Below are positions 26,635 to 36,726 of a DNA stretch of 45,919 nucleotides, piece after piece. This DNA comes from Sulfuriferula sp. (GTDB lineage: Bacteria > Pseudomonadota > Gammaproteobacteria > Burkholderiales > Sulfuriferulaceae). The notes under the pieces were generated by a model. The model saw nothing but the letters and a program-made list of their open reading frames with translations. It was not told where the DNA came from and made no database searches. Every line of letters starts with the position of its first letter. The first letter of the stretch is position 1. The translations under genes and the position numbers were made by a program. Location of the stretch: NCBI GenBank assembly GCA_031291235.1, contig JARLJL010000023.1:1-45919 (forward strand), given 5' to 3'.

Positions 26635-27866
26635 GCAGGCAGAGAGATACAAGAGAATTAATCGTAGGGCTGGATATCGGCACATCCAAGGTCATTGCCA
26701 TTGTGGCGGAGATATTGCCGGAAGGGCGCATGGAAGTTGTCGGCATGGGCAGCCACCCGTCGCGCGGCCTGAAAAAAGGCGTGGTGGTGAATATCGAATC
26801 CACTGTCAACGCCATACAGCGCGCGCTGGAAGAGGCGGAGCTGATGGCGGATTGCAAGATTACCGAGGTTTATACCGGTATCGCCGGCAGTCATATCAAG
26901 AGCTTCAACTCTCACGGTATGGTACCCATCAAGGATAAGGAAGTGACGCAGTTCGACGTCGACAAGGTCATCGAAACGGCACGTGCAGTCAATATTCCGA
27001 CCGATCAGCAGATTTTGCATATCCTGCCGCAGGAATACCTGGTCGACGGTCAGGAAGACGTGCGCGAACCGCTGGGCATGAGCGGTGTGCGGCTGGAGGT
27101 TAAGGTGCACATTGTGACCGGCGCAGTGTCGGCGGCGCAGAACATTATCAAGTGCGTGCGCCGCTGCGGGCTGGAAGTGAGCGATCTGGTGCTGCAGCCA
27201 TTGGCATCTGCGATGGCGGTACTGACCGAAGACGAAAAGGATCTCGGCGTGGCGCTAGTCGATATTGGCGGCGGTACCACCGATATCGCGGTGTTTACCC
27301 AAGGCGCGATACGCCATACCGCAGTGATACCTATCGCTGGCGACCAGATTACCAACGATATCGGGCTGGCCTTGCGCACGCCGCTGAAAGACGCCGAAGA
27401 CATCAAGATCGCGCACGGCTGCGCGTTACGCCAGCTCGCTGGTGCGCACGACATGCTGGAAGTGCCGGGGGTCGGTGAGCGCGGTGCGCGGCAGATGTCG
27501 CGGCAGTTGCTGGCGGAAGTGATTGAGCCGCGCGTGCTGGAATTGTACGAGATGGTGCAGGCGGAATTGCGCCGCAGCGGATTTGAGGAGTTGATGCGCT
27601 CAGGCATCGTGATTACTGGGGGCTCGGCAGCAATGCAGGGCATGGTTGAACTTGGCGAGGAGGTATTTCATATGCCGGTACGGTTGGGATTGCCGCAATA
27701 CGATGGCGGATTGTCGGAAGTGATGCATAACGCACGCTATGCCACCGGGGTTGGCTTGCTGCTGGCGGGACTGGATCAGCAGGACCGACGACAGCCTATG
27801 AAATTATCAGGAACGTCAATGCAGCAGGTATTTGAACGCATGAAGGGCTGGTTCAGAAATTTTTAG
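26631..27866 (+). CDS. ftsA: Cell division protein FtsA
   Basis: 411 residues, actin-like ATPase that tethers FtsZ to the membrane. ATP-site motifs: GLDIGTSKV near 14-22, DIGGGTTDIAVF near 212-223, and ITGGSAAMQGM near 327-337. The 1C subdomain is present between them. The C terminus ends VFERMKGWFRNF, the amphipathic membrane-targeting helix. It follows ftsQ with a 4-base overlap and is followed by a 73-base gap before ftsZ, long enough for separate control of ftsZ. Confidence 0.97.
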   Translation: MSRQRDTRELIVGLDIGTSKVIAIVAEILPEGRMEVVGMGSHPSRGLKKGVVVNIESTVNAIQRALEEAELMADCKITEVYTGIAGSHIKSFNSHGMVPIKDKEVTQFDVDKVIETARAVNIPTDQQILHILPQEYLVDGQEDVREPLGMSGVRLEVKVHIVTGAVSAAQNIIKCVRRCGLEVSDLVLQPLASAMAVLTEDEKDLGVALVDIGGGTTDIAVFTQGAIRHTAVIPIAGDQITNDIGLALRTPLKDAEDIKIAHGCALRQLAGAHDMLEVPGVGERGARQMSRQLLAEVIEPRVLELYEMVQAELRRSGFEELMRSGIVITGGSAAMQGMVELGEEVFHMPVRLGLPQYDGGLSEVMHNARYATGVGLLLAGLDQQDRRQPMKLSGTSMQQVFERMKGWFRNF

Positions 27867-27939
27867 GTTTGGTTGATGGCACGATTTAACGCAATTTTTG
27901 ATTTGTTTTGTTGGTAAACGGATATTTAAGGAGATGAGC

Positions 27940-29094
27940 ATGTTTGAAATTATGGATACGTTAACTCAGGATGCAGTGATTAAAGTGATCGGTGTCGGCG
28001 GCTGCGGCGGCAATGCAGTCGATCACATGATCGATTGCGGCGTCGATGGCGTCGAATTCATCAGCATCAATACCGATGCCCAGGCATTGCAACGCAACAA
28101 GGCCAAAGTGCAGCTGCAACTGGGTACGGGCGTGACCCGCGGTCTGGGTGCAGGTGCGAATCCCGAAGTGGGTCGCGAGGCCGCGCTGGAAGATCGCGAA
28201 CGCATTGCCGAGCTGATCGACGGTGCGGATATGCTGTTCGTGACAGCAGGCATGGGCGGCGGTACCGGTACCGGTGCCGCGCCGGTGGTGTGCGAAGTCG
28301 CCAAGGAAATGGGTATATTGACGGTTGCCGTGGTGACCAAGCCGTTCCTGTTCGAAGGCAAGCGCGTACGTCTGGCTAACGCCGGTATTGAAGCGCTGTC
28401 GCGTCATGTCGATTCGCTGATCGTGATCCCTAACGAAAAACTGATGCAGGTGCTGGGCGAAGACGTATCCATGTTGGATGCGTTCAAGGCAGCCAACAAT
28501 GTGCTGCATGGCGCGGTTGCCGGTATTGCCGAAGTGATCAACTGCCCCGGTATGGTTAACGTCGACTTTGCCGACGTAAAAACCGTGATGTCGGAAATGG
28601 GCATGGCGATGATGGGTTCCGCAGCAGCGGTGGGTGCGGATCGTGCGCGCGTCGCAGCACAACAGGCGGTTGCCAGCCCCTTGCTGGAAGACGTGAATCT
28701 GGCCGGCGCTCGCGGCGTGCTGGTGAATGTGACGGCATCGACTTCGTTCAAGATGAAGGAATACTACGAAGTCATGAATACCATCAAGAGCTTTACTGCT
28801 GAAGAAGCAACGGTCATTGTGGGTACCGTCATTGACGAAAATATCGGCGACGAATTGCGCGTGACCATCGTCGCTACCGGCCTTGGCAGCCCGGTAGCAC
28901 GCCAGCAGCCCAAGCCCGTGATTGTAAAAACCGGTACTGACGATTATTCCGCAGCGACGGTTGAATACCAGACCACGGAAGCAGAACCGACCGTATTCCG
29001 CAGTAATCGTCGCGAAGCGCAAGTGGAAGCGTTGAAACAATCTGGCATGGAGTATCTGGATATCCCGGCATTTTTACGCAAGCAGGCTGACTGA
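27940..29094 (+). CDS. ftsZ: Cell division protein FtsZ
   Basis: 384 residues, tubulin-like GTPase forming the Z ring. The tubulin signature GGGTGTG is at 106-112, the N-terminal loop [13 protein letters not shown] at 18-30, and the T7 synergy loop [11 protein letters not shown] is present. The C-terminal tail ends [14 protein letters not shown], the conserved peptide that binds FtsA and ZipA. I chose ATG 27940 because AAGGAG lies exactly 6 bases upstream. The ATG at 27934 abuts that site and cannot use it. The linker before the tail is short. Confidence 0.97.
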   Translation: MFEIMDTLTQDAVIKVIGVGGCGGNAVDHMIDCGVDGVEFISINTDAQALQRNKAKVQLQLGTGVTRGLGAGANPEVGREAALEDRERIAELIDGADMLFVTAGMGGGTGTGAAPVVCEVAKEMGILTVAVVTKPFLFEGKRVRLANAGIEALSRHVDSLIVIPNEKLMQVLGEDVSMLDAFKAANNVLHGAVAGIAEVINCPGMVNVDFADVKTVMSEMGMAMMGSAAAVGADRARVAAQQAVASPLLEDVNLAGARGVLVNVTASTSFKMKEYYEVMNTIKSFTAEEATVIVGTVIDENIGDELRVTIVATGLGSPVARQQPKPVIVKTGTDDYSAATVEYQTTEAEPTVFRSNRREAQVEALKQSGMEYLDIPAFLRKQAD

Positions 29095-29134
29095 GTCACG
29101 CAAGGGAGATTTTCGGGTTTTCATTGATTCAGGC

Positions 29135-29140
29135 TATAAT
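29135..29140 (+). promoter_or_regulatory. Consensus -10 box before lpxC
   Basis: A perfect TATAAT lies 28 bases upstream of the lpxC ATG, in the 74-base gap after ftsZ. The matching -35 is poor (TTCGGG at a 17-base spacer). A transcript from here would have a leader of only about 22 bases without an evident Shine-Dalgarno. Confidence 0.45.
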
Positions 29141-29168
29141 GTACTGAATTAATTGATCCATTACGCAC

Positions 29169-30086
29169 ATGATTCAGCAATGTACTATAAAAAACACGAT
29201 ACGCGCCGTCGGTGTGGGTTTGCATACCGGCGCCAAGGTCAGCATGGTGCTGCGGCCTGCCGCGCCCAATACGGGCGTCGTGTTCCGCCGTCTCGACCTG
29301 GCCGAGCCTGTCGATATCGTGGTTGCTGCCGATCAGGTGGGCGATACCCGGCTGTGTTCTACGCTGGATAACGGTCAGACTACCGTTGCTACGGTAGAGC
29401 ATTTGATGTCGGCGCTGGCGGGTTTAGGGGTCGATAATGTTTATGTCGATCTTGATGGGCCTGAAGTGCCGATTATGGACGGGTCGGCTTCGTCATTCGT
29501 GTTCTTGATTCAGTCGGCCGGCATTGTGCAGCAAAATGCGGCCAAACGCTTTGTCCGGATCAAAAAAACGGTCGAGGTGGTGGAAGGCGACAAGCGCGTG
29601 CGTTTCGAGCCGTACGATGGCTTCAAGATTGAGTTCACCATCGATTTCAAGCATCCCGTATTCGAGAAATCCAGTCAGGCGATCAGTCTTGATTTCGCCC
29701 AGACTTCGTACGTCAAGGAAGTGAGCCGCGCTCGCACTTTCGGTTTCATGCAGGAAGTGGAGTGGTTACGATCGAACGGTCTGGCGTTGGGCGGCAGTCT
29801 GGACAACGCGATCGTCATGGACGAATTCCGCGTGCTCAACAGCGATGGTCTGCGTTATGAAGACGAATTCGTGAAACACAAGGTGCTGGATGCGATAGGC
29901 GATCTGTATATTATCGGCCATCCTATCATCGGCGCATTTTATGCGCATAAATCCGGTCATGCCCTTAATAATCGACTCATACGTACCTTGTTGCAGGATC
30001 AGACGGCCTGGGAATACGTCAGCTTCGACGACGAAAAACTTGCGCCTGCAGGTATCCGCCAATTGCATCCGCAATTGGCCGGCTGA
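29169..30086 (+). CDS. lpxC: UDP-3-O-acyl-N-acetylglucosamine deacetylase
   Basis: 305 residues. The first committed step of lipid A synthesis. Zinc ligands His78 (TVEHLMSAL), His237 and Asp241 (HKVLDAIGD) match the E. coli positions 79, 238 and 242 closely. [22 protein letters not shown] and [13 protein letters not shown] are typical. It is the last named gene of the division cluster, as in E. coli, and has its own candidate -10 box. No Shine-Dalgarno is visible before the ATG. In E. coli LpxC is controlled by FtsH proteolysis via its C terminus; whether that holds here cannot be told. Confidence 0.97.
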   Translation: MIQQCTIKNTIRAVGVGLHTGAKVSMVLRPAAPNTGVVFRRLDLAEPVDIVVAADQVGDTRLCSTLDNGQTTVATVEHLMSALAGLGVDNVYVDLDGPEVPIMDGSASSFVFLIQSAGIVQQNAAKRFVRIKKTVEVVEGDKRVRFEPYDGFKIEFTIDFKHPVFEKSSQAISLDFAQTSYVKEVSRARTFGFMQEVEWLRSNGLALGGSLDNAIVMDEFRVLNSDGLRYEDEFVKHKVLDAIGDLYIIGHPIIGAFYAHKSGHALNNRLIRTLLQDQTAWEYVSFDDEKLAPAGIRQLHPQLAG

Positions 30087-30094
30087 TTGCGTCC

Positions 30095-30277
30095 ATGTTC
30101 ATTATTCGTCTGCTGTTTGAGCTGGCATGCATCGCGCTCGCGCTGTCGGGCGCCTTGTATTTTTTGACCGGCGACAAACGCTATCTGAATTTTGTCTGGA
30201 AAGTGCTTAAATTCGGCGTGATACTGATAGTCATATTTGGCGCATTGGTTGTGGCTGAACGGCTGGCATTCCTTTAG
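30095..30277 (+). CDS. Small two-helix membrane protein of unknown function
   Basis: 60 residues. Two hydrophobic helices (about 3-24 and 36-57) are separated by a charged loop TGDKRYLNFVWK. The lysine/arginine-containing loop suggests that it faces the cytoplasm. The ATG lies 8 bases after the lpxC stop, in the same orientation, so it is probably co-transcribed. I do not recognise a named family. Length, hydrophobic pattern and position support a real gene, and similar small ORFs follow lpxC in related bacteria as far as I recall. Confidence 0.7.
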   Translation: MFIIRLLFELACIALALSGALYFLTGDKRYLNFVWKVLKFGVILIVIFGALVVAERLAFL

Positions 30278-30293
30278 TTTGTAAATCCCTGAT

Positions 30294-30743
30294 TTATTCG
30301 TTTCGGTGCTTGCTTAACAGTCTGGCCAGCGCTTCTTTTAATGTCCCCGCTTCCAGTTCGGTGTACAGGTGCGTGAGTTCGGTCAGGCCACCGGGGCTGA
30401 TTACCGGTTTGTGAATTTCGCGGTAACGATCGGGAATGGCATTGGTGCGAACTTTGATCAGCACGGTTTGTCTCATGAATCCTTGCTTTGCCAGTGCGGT
30501 GCTGATGCTGGGTATGAGCTGACGCAGTTTCGCAGCGGCGGCGCCGTGGTCGCAGTATATGCTGATGGTGTCGGCGTCGATCTGGCCGATGCGCGATACG
30601 CCGGCCAGTCCGGCGGGAACGATGGTATGCCAGAGTTTTTGCAGACGCACGATCTCGTTGACATGCGTTTGTAACAATCGCAAGCGATCATCGGCATTGA
30701 TAAAACGGTAGGCGCGCTGTGCCTGAGCAGGAAAATTCGTCAT
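30294..30743 (-). CDS. dciA: DciA-like replicative helicase loader (DUF721)
   Basis: 149 residues. The DUF721/DciA domain (about 15-110) shows LQKLWHTIVPAGLAGVSRIGQIDADTISIYCDHGAAAAKLRQLIPSI, a KH-like fold segment, and IKVRTNAIPD. DciA loads the DnaB helicase in bacteria that lack DnaC. Position just upstream of, and divergent from, secA fits betaproteobacterial genomes. The start ATG has no obvious long leader, only about 96 bases to secA. Divergence of sequence in this family makes the family call less certain than for its neighbours. Confidence 0.82.
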   Translation of the reverse strand: MTNFPAQAQRAYRFINADDRLRLLQTHVNEIVRLQKLWHTIVPAGLAGVSRIGQIDADTISIYCDHGAAAAKLRQLIPSISTALAKQGFMRQTVLIKVRTNAIPDRYREIHKPVISPGGLTELTHLYTELEAGTLKEALARLLSKHRNE

Positions 30744-30751
30744 CTAAGAGC

Positions 30752-30780
30752 TTGTCAATAAAGCGATTCGGAATGATAGT
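30752..30780 (+). promoter_or_regulatory. Possible secA promoter
   Basis: TTGTCA (30752-30757) and GATAGT (30775-30780) lie 17 bases apart in the dciA-secA divergent spacer. Transcription would start near 30787, about 50 bases before the secA ATG. No SecM-like leader gene is seen. Confidence 0.45.
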
Positions 30781-30839
30781 GCGAATATGGTAACATGTTC
30801 GGATTTCCACGCAACGCAACAAAAATATATTCCATTGCC

Positions 30840-33548
30840 ATGATTTCATCCCTGTTGAAAAAAGTATTTGGTAGCCGTAACGATCGTCTGGTTAAGCAAT
30901 ATGTAGCTAAGGTTCGCGCGATCAATGCACTGGAGCCGCAACTGCAAGCTCTGTCCGATGCCGATTTACGGGCGCGGACTGATCAATATAAAGACCGTTT
31001 TGCCAAAGGCGAAACGCTGGATCAACTGCTGCCCGAGGCTTTTGCCACAGTGCGCGAAGCCGGCCGCCGCGTGCTTGGCTTGCGCCATTACGATGTGCAG
31101 CTGATAGGCGGTATGGTGTTGCACGACGGCAAAATCGCGGAAATGCGTACCGGTGAAGGCAAAACCTTGATGGCAACTCTGCCGGCCTATCTGAATGCCT
31201 TGTCCGGCAACGGCGTACACATCGTAACCGTTAACGATTATCTGGCCAGCCGCGATGCGGCGCAGATGGGGCGCATACACGGATTTCTCGGCTTGACGGT
31301 GGGTGTCAACCTTTCGCAAATGCCGCACGAAGAAAAGCAGGCGGCTTATGCAGCCGATATTACCTACGGCACCAATAACGAATTCGGTTTTGATTATCTG
31401 CGCGACAACATGGTGTACCAGACGCATGAGAAGGTACAGCGCGGTCTGAATTTCGCCATCGTCGATGAAGTGGACTCGATCCTGATCGACGAAGCGCGCA
31501 CGCCGCTGATTATTTCCGGTCAGGCCGACAACAGCACCGAATTGTATCTGGCTGTGAACGCGGTGATACCGCATCTGACCCGGCAGGACAAGGAAGACGG
31601 CACCGGCGATTACTGGGTCGACGAAAAAGCGCATACGGTGCTGCTGTCCGAAGCCGGTCACGAGCATGCCGAGCAGTTGCTGACCGATGCAGGTTTGTTG
31701 CCGGTCGGGTCGAGTCTGTATGAGGCGGCGAATATCGGTCTGATGCATCACGTTTATGCTGGGCTGCGCGCGCATGCCTTGTATCATCGCGACCAGCATT
31801 ACGTCGTGCAGGATAACGAAGTGGTCATCGTCGATGAGTTTACCGGACGTCTGATGTCCGGTCGGCGCTGGTCGGAAGGCCTGCATCAGGCGGTGGAAGC
31901 CAAGGAAAACGTGGCGATCCAGAAAGAGAATCAGACGCTGGCATCGATCACGTTCCAGAATTATTTCCGCATGTTCACCAAGCTGGCCGGCATGACCGGT
32001 ACGGCAGATACCGAAGCTTACGAATTTCAGCAAATCTACGGTCTGGAAACAGTGGTGATCCCAACGCACCGGCCTATGGTGCGGATAGACAAGATGGATC
32101 AGGTGTTCCGCACTGCACGCGAGAAATATCAGGCCATCATCAACGACATCAGCGATTGCTATCAGCGCGGACAGCCTGTGCTGGTGGGCACGACGTCGAT
32201 TGAAAACAACGAATATCTGTCCAGCCTGCTCAAGGCGGCAAAATTGCCGCATGAAGTGCTGAATGCCAAGCAGCATGCGCGCGAAGCCGAAATCATCGCG
32301 CAGGCCGGGCAACCCAAGGCGATTACCATTGCGACCAACATGGCAGGTCGCGGTACCGATATCGTACTGGGCGGCAGCATAGAGCGCGAACTCGATGCGA
32401 TCCGTCTGGATGAGACTTTGTCCGATGCGGACAAGCAGTCGCGTACCGATGCGCTGAAGACCAAATGGCAAGCCGTGCACGAAACCGTGCTGGCAGCCGG
32501 CGGCCTGCATATTATCGGTACCGAGCGCCACGAATCGCGGCGCGTGGACAACCAGCTGCGCGGCCGTTCTGGCCGTCAGGGCGATGCAGGTTCCAGCCGA
32601 TTCTATCTGTCGCTGGAAGATCCCTTGCTGCGTATTTTCGCGTCCGATCGCGTCGGCGCCATCATGGACAAGCTGAAGATGCCGGAAGGCGAAGCCATCG
32701 AGCATCCCTGGGTCACGCGTGCCATTGAAAATGCGCAACGTAAAGTCGAGGCACGCAACTTCGACATGCGCAAGCAGTTGCTGGAATACGACGATGTGTC
32801 CAACGATCAGCGCAAGGTGATTTATCAGCAACGCAACGAATTGCTGGAAACGCAGGACGTGTCTGAAACCATCACCGCCATGCGCGAAGATGTGCTGGGC
32901 AGCGTCGTCAGCGAATACGTGATTCCTGGCAGCATGGCCGAGCAATGGGATGTGGCCGGGCTGGAACGTGTCCTGGCGAGCGAGTTTCAGCTGCCGTTGC
33001 CGGTGCAGCAATGGCTGGATCAGGACAGCAAACTGGATGAGTCCAGTCTGAAGGATCGCATCGTGGAAGCGGCTAATGCGGCTTACGGCGCCAAGCTTGC
33101 GGCTGTGGGCGATACCGGCATGCATCATTTTGAACGTGCCGTGATGTTGCAGAATATCGACACCCACTGGCGCGAACACCTGGCTGCGCTCGATCATTTG
33201 CGTCAGGGCATACATTTGCGCGGTTATGCGCAAAAGAATCCCAAGCAGGAATACAAACGCGAAGCGTTCGATTTGTTTTCGGCGATGCTGGAAACCATCA
33301 AGCGCGAAGTGACGCAGATTACTTTCACCGTGCAGATTCAGTCGGAAGCCGATATTGAGGCTGTCGATACCCCGGCGTCGCTGGCCAATGTCGAATATCA
33401 TCACGGCGATTACGATGAAGTGCTGGCCGGCGAAGATGAACCGATCAATGAAACCCCTGCGGCGCAATATGCCAATGTTGGTCGCAACGATCCGTGTCCG
33501 TGCGGATCGGGTAAAAAATTCAAGTACTGTCACGGTAAACTGAGTTAG
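30840..33548 (+). CDS. secA: Protein translocase subunit SecA
   Basis: 902 residues from the ATG at 30840 ([16 protein letters not shown], the usual SecA N terminus). The ATPase that drives preproteins through SecYEG. Walker A MRTGEGKT is at 102-109. NBD1 motif [15 protein letters not shown] is near 209-223. NBD2 shows [13 protein letters not shown] and [13 protein letters not shown]. The C-terminal SEC-C zinc site is intact: [14 protein letters not shown]. An ATG 45 bases upstream is in frame and would add 15 residues not seen in the family; neither start has a clear Shine-Dalgarno. Confidence 0.97.
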   Translation: MISSLLKKVFGSRNDRLVKQYVAKVRAINALEPQLQALSDADLRARTDQYKDRFAKGETLDQLLPEAFATVREAGRRVLGLRHYDVQLIGGMVLHDGKIAEMRTGEGKTLMATLPAYLNALSGNGVHIVTVNDYLASRDAAQMGRIHGFLGLTVGVNLSQMPHEEKQAAYAADITYGTNNEFGFDYLRDNMVYQTHEKVQRGLNFAIVDEVDSILIDEARTPLIISGQADNSTELYLAVNAVIPHLTRQDKEDGTGDYWVDEKAHTVLLSEAGHEHAEQLLTDAGLLPVGSSLYEAANIGLMHHVYAGLRAHALYHRDQHYVVQDNEVVIVDEFTGRLMSGRRWSEGLHQAVEAKENVAIQKENQTLASITFQNYFRMFTKLAGMTGTADTEAYEFQQIYGLETVVIPTHRPMVRIDKMDQVFRTAREKYQAIINDISDCYQRGQPVLVGTTSIENNEYLSSLLKAAKLPHEVLNAKQHAREAEIIAQAGQPKAITIATNMAGRGTDIVLGGSIERELDAIRLDETLSDADKQSRTDALKTKWQAVHETVLAAGGLHIIGTERHESRRVDNQLRGRSGRQGDAGSSRFYLSLEDPLLRIFASDRVGAIMDKLKMPEGEAIEHPWVTRAIENAQRKVEARNFDMRKQLLEYDDVSNDQRKVIYQQRNELLETQDVSETITAMREDVLGSVVSEYVIPGSMAEQWDVAGLERVLASEFQLPLPVQQWLDQDSKLDESSLKDRIVEAANAAYGAKLAAVGDTGMHHFERAVMLQNIDTHWREHLAALDHLRQGIHLRGYAQKNPKQEYKREAFDLFSAMLETIKREVTQITFTVQIQSEADIEAVDTPASLANVEYHHGDYDEVLAGEDEPINETPAAQYANVGRNDPCPCGSGKKFKYCHGKLS

Positions 33549-33574
33549 TAGCTGAACGTCGACCGTCATTTTCG

Positions 33575-33603
33575 GGTGCCGTCGGATGAGTGCCGGCGGC
33601 ACC
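33575..33603 (+). terminator. Hairpin after secA, probable terminator
   Basis: GGTGCCGTCGG and CCGGCGGCACC form an 11-bp stem with one U-G pair and a 7-base loop, 27 bases after the secA stop. The following TGTATTTATTCC is only moderately T-rich, so termination may be partial, with readthrough into the DUF2863 gene. Confidence 0.6.
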
Positions 33604-33632
33604 TGTATTTATTCCTCTTTGGTACGCCGTCA

Positions 33633-34781
33633 ATGAAACGCATTCCCGCCACCCCCCGGCTAAATCGAGAAACCGCAAAACTGGTGCGGCTTGCACTGGC
33701 CTTGCAGGCGTCGGGCAGTCAACTGGAAAGCCAGTCCTGGCAACAGCAGATTAATAAACTGATTGCCTCTCTGTTCCAGAAAAAGCAGAATGAAATGCTG
33801 GAACAGTCGCTGGATTATCTGTGGACGGAAAATCCGCCGGCATGCGATGTGCTGGCGCAGCTGATTGAAAGTTATGCGGAAAGCGATACCGACGACAGCA
33901 CTACCGATGCGGTTTTGATTGCGATTCCGTTATTGGTGTGGTCGCGCTATGCAATACCGACCGGACAGATTGCCAAACCGCGTTTGCGCGAATTGCGCGA
34001 ACATGCCATGAACCATGTTCTGGCCGGATCGGCGCGCCTCGCGATTGCCGACGTATTATTTAGCCCGGACCAGTTGCCGCGCGGGTTTACCGAGACTCGG
34101 GCACTGCTGCAGCAGCTCGCGCAATGCGCTGTGAGCGGGCAGGATTTGCAACTAGACGCCGGCGGGTTGATGGCGGCGGGCGATTTCGTGGCCGATGTGC
34201 GCTATATTTTTGCGGCGGTCGTCGTCGACAAGGGGGCGCCGCTGTTTAGCTGGCAACAGGCAGAGATTACTCAAAGCGAGGCGCTGCAAGCCTGGCAGTT
34301 ACATACCAAGTCCACTTTCGCCGCGATGTTGCCCGGCTGTCATTTCCAGAGTTTGCTGCCCAATGCGTTTTTCAGCGCCTGGCGCAAGCTGGAATTCGAA
34401 GCCCGCGCTTTTTCGCTGGGCGCGGCGATTGCCTATTTGTGCGAAATGATGAATGTCGAGCCTGCCGATTTACGTGCAGTTATCGCACCGTTTTACGATC
34501 AGGTGCTGGAGGAATATCGCGTCGGATTCAGTTTGCTGCGTTCGCCGCAAGTATTGCATGGCGTGGTGTGGCCGCTTATAGCCGAAGAAAGCGAAGAAAG
34601 TGATATCGTCAGCCAGATTGAGCATGAGCTGGGCAGCGTGGGTGAGGTTGTCGTATTAACGACAGCGATGCCTATGGAGTTTTGCGATGATTGCGGTTCG
34701 CCATTATTCCCGAATGCGGATGGCGAGTTGCTGCATCCTGAAATGCCGGAGTCGGATACCGTATTGCCGCAGCTGCATTGA
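33633..34781 (+). CDS. DUF2863 family protein
   Basis: 382 residues from the ATG at 33633 (MKRIPATPRLN). A longer in-frame start at 33576 lies within the secA hairpin and is unlikely. The sequence matches the DUF2863 pattern found mainly in betaproteobacteria: an N-terminal helical part (RLNRETAKLVRLALALQASGS), a middle segment LIAIPLLVWSRYAIP, and a C-terminal CDDCGSPLFPNADGELLHPE. The latter has a CxxC pair that could bind metal. No signal peptide or membrane helix is evident, so it is probably cytoplasmic. Function is unknown. It lies between secA and a convergent SDR gene. Confidence 0.8.
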   Translation: MKRIPATPRLNRETAKLVRLALALQASGSQLESQSWQQQINKLIASLFQKKQNEMLEQSLDYLWTENPPACDVLAQLIESYAESDTDDSTTDAVLIAIPLLVWSRYAIPTGQIAKPRLRELREHAMNHVLAGSARLAIADVLFSPDQLPRGFTETRALLQQLAQCAVSGQDLQLDAGGLMAAGDFVADVRYIFAAVVVDKGAPLFSWQQAEITQSEALQAWQLHTKSTFAAMLPGCHFQSLLPNAFFSAWRKLEFEARAFSLGAAIAYLCEMMNVEPADLRAVIAPFYDQVLEEYRVGFSLLRSPQVLHGVVWPLIAEESEESDIVSQIEHELGSVGEVVVLTTAMPMEFCDDCGSPLFPNADGELLHPEMPESDTVLPQLH

Positions 34782-34785
34782 GTGC

Positions 34786-35529
34786 TTACAGGCGTACGCT
34801 GCGGCCGCCGTCGACATTGATTACCTGACCGGTGACGTAGCCGGCCTCCGCGATCAAATAATAAACCGCCTTGGCGATGTCGTCAGGGTCGCCGGCATGC
34901 TTGAGTATGGTGTGCGAAATAATGCGCTGGCGTGATACTTCATCCAACTCCGGTGCGTCTTCCGGCCAGATGATAGGGCCGGGAGCGACGGCGTTGACGC
35001 GTACATCCGGCCCCAGCTCGCGTGCCAGCGATCGGGTCAGCCCGACCAGTCCGGCCTTGGCTACGCTGTACACTACATAGCTTTTCATCGGACGCTCGGC
35101 ATGTATGTCGGTGATGTTGACGATACAGCCCTGATGACGGCGCAGTTCGGTCGCAGCGGCCTGCGCCAGAAACAGGGGGGCTTTCAGATTGGTGCCGATC
35201 AGATCCAGCCAGTTGCTTTCAGTAATGGCGCCCAGCGGCGACGCATAAAAACTCGAAGCGTTGTTGATGAGGGCATCGATACGGCCGAAACTGGAGAGTG
35301 TGGTCTGTACCAGATTGGGGAAACTGTCGCAGTCGAGTAGATCGGCCTGAATCAGGGTAACGGAACCCGGACGGATGGCGTTCAGCTCGTTTTGCAAGGC
35401 ACGGGCTTCGGCGACTGATGAGCGGTAATGCACCATCAGATTTGCACCTGCGCGATGCAGTCGCCGACAGATCGCTGCGCCTACGCGTTTTGCACCGCCA
35501 GTGATTAATACTGTTTTGCCTTGCATCAT
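34786..35529 (-). CDS. Pteridine reductase-like short-chain dehydrogenase
   Basis: 247 residues, SDR fold. The NADP(H) loop is TGGAKRVG at 10-17, with a basic residue as in pteridine reductases. The active site has Tyr154 and Lys158 in YSVAK, and the usual catalytic Ser is replaced by Asp141 in NITD, as in PTR1/FolM enzymes. NNAS and the C-terminal GQVINVDGGRSVRL are typical. FolM-type proteins reduce dihydromonapterin or dihydrofolate, and this one likely does so in the cytoplasm. It ends 4 bases after the DUF2863 stop (convergent) and its start is 41 bases from the divergent MidA gene. Confidence 0.88.
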   Translation of the reverse strand: MMQGKTVLITGGAKRVGAAICRRLHRAGANLMVHYRSSVAEARALQNELNAIRPGSVTLIQADLLDCDSFPNLVQTTLSSFGRIDALINNASSFYASPLGAITESNWLDLIGTNLKAPLFLAQAAATELRRHQGCIVNITDIHAERPMKSYVVYSVAKAGLVGLTRSLARELGPDVRVNAVAPGPIIWPEDAPELDEVSRQRIISHTILKHAGDPDDIAKAVYYLIAEAGYVTGQVINVDGGRSVRL

Positions 35530-35570
35530 ATTTCCTTTATGCTTACGTCATTTTAGCACTAGCACATACC

Positions 35571-36716
35571 ATGTCTCTACCGGTCCCTACCCCAGCTGCT
35601 CAAGCAATCAGCGAGCAGCTTACCCAGCGTATTGCGCGTGAAATAGCAGAATCTGGCTGGATATCTTTCGCGCGTTACATGGAGTTGGCACTCTATGCGC
35701 CCGGTTTGGGTTATTACAGCGCGGGTGCGGCGAAATTCGGTGCGGCTGGGGATTTTGTGACCGGGCCGGAAATTTCGCCGTTGTTCGGGCGTAGCCTAGC
35801 ACATCAGGTTGCGCAAGTGTTAACCATAACCGGCGGCAATGTACTTGAAGTCGGCGCCGGCAGCGGTCGTTTGGCGTGCGATCTGCTGGCGGAACTGGCC
35901 CGTCTGGATCGCCTCCCGCAACGTTACTGCATCCTGGAAGTGAGCGCTGACTTGCGCGAGCGTCAGCAGCAGCTGATCGCCGGCGAATTGCCTGCATTGG
36001 CGGAACGGGTAGTCTGGCTGGACAGCCTGCCTGCTACGTTTACTGGCTGCATCGTCGGCAATGAGGTGCTGGATGCCATGCCGGTGCATGTTTTGCACTG
36101 GCATGACGGCGGGGTGGCAGAGCGCGGCGTAGCGTGGGAGCATCAGCGCTTCGTGTGGCGCGATCGGGCGTTGCCTGACGGCCATTTGCGCGAACTGGCG
36201 CAAGCGATACCGGCTGGCGACGACTATATCAGTGAAATCGGTCTGGCTGCGCAAGGATTTATCGGCAGTCTGGCACAATGCCTGAGTGTCGGCGTTGTGA
36301 TCTTGATCGATTACGGTTTCGGCGAAAGTGAGTACTACCATCCGCAACGCGATCAAGGCACGATCATGTGCCATTATCGTCAACATGCTCACGACGATCC
36401 GTTTTATTTGCCGGGTTTGCAGGATATTACCGCGCATGTTGATTTTACGGCTGTGACTGTCGCCGCTATCGATGCCGGCCTGAATTTGGCGGGTTATACC
36501 AGTCAGGCACAATTTTTGATCAATTGCGGCATCACCGATTTGCTGGCACAAACGCCTGCCGACGATGCCGCAGCATACATACCGCAAGTGACTGCTGCGC
36601 AAAAACTGATGAGTCCGGCAGAAATGGGCGAGTTATTCAAAGTGCTGGCGTTAAGCCGCGGGCTGGATATGCCATTGCTGGGATTTACGCAAGGCGATCA
36701 GCGGCGGCGTTTATGA
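35571..36716 (+). CDS. SAM-dependent methyltransferase, MidA/NDUFAF7 family
   Basis: 381 residues. The family (DUF185) is related to mitochondrial NDUFAF7, which methylates an arginine of complex I. Visible features: FARYMELALYAPGLGYYSAG near the N terminus, the family block FVTGPEISPLFGRSLAHQV, the SAM motif VLEVGAGSGRLACDLL, and GNEVLDAMPVH. The bacterial role is not well settled. Complex I assembly is a possible role by homology only. The gene is divergent from the SDR gene and 10 bases upstream of waaA, so it probably shares its transcript. Confidence 0.9.
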   Translation: MSLPVPTPAAQAISEQLTQRIAREIAESGWISFARYMELALYAPGLGYYSAGAAKFGAAGDFVTGPEISPLFGRSLAHQVAQVLTITGGNVLEVGAGSGRLACDLLAELARLDRLPQRYCILEVSADLRERQQQLIAGELPALAERVVWLDSLPATFTGCIVGNEVLDAMPVHVLHWHDGGVAERGVAWEHQRFVWRDRALPDGHLRELAQAIPAGDDYISEIGLAAQGFIGSLAQCLSVGVVILIDYGFGESEYYHPQRDQGTIMCHYRQHAHDDPFYLPGLQDITAHVDFTAVTVAAIDAGLNLAGYTSQAQFLINCGITDLLAQTPADDAAAYIPQVTAAQKLMSPAEMGELFKVLALSRGLDMPLLGFTQGDQRRRL

Positions 36717-36726
36717 GTCCGGATAG

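Noticed and set aside
30795-30839. A SecM-like regulator or longer SecA N terminus
   Set aside because: The 15-codon in-frame extension has no arrest-peptide features and is absent from the family; no separate leader ORF is seen.
30966-33602. 878-codon open frame on the minus strand antisense to secA
   Set aside because: It mirrors the codon bias of secA; the plus frame encodes a complete, motif-perfect SecA, and the antisense translation matches no family I know.
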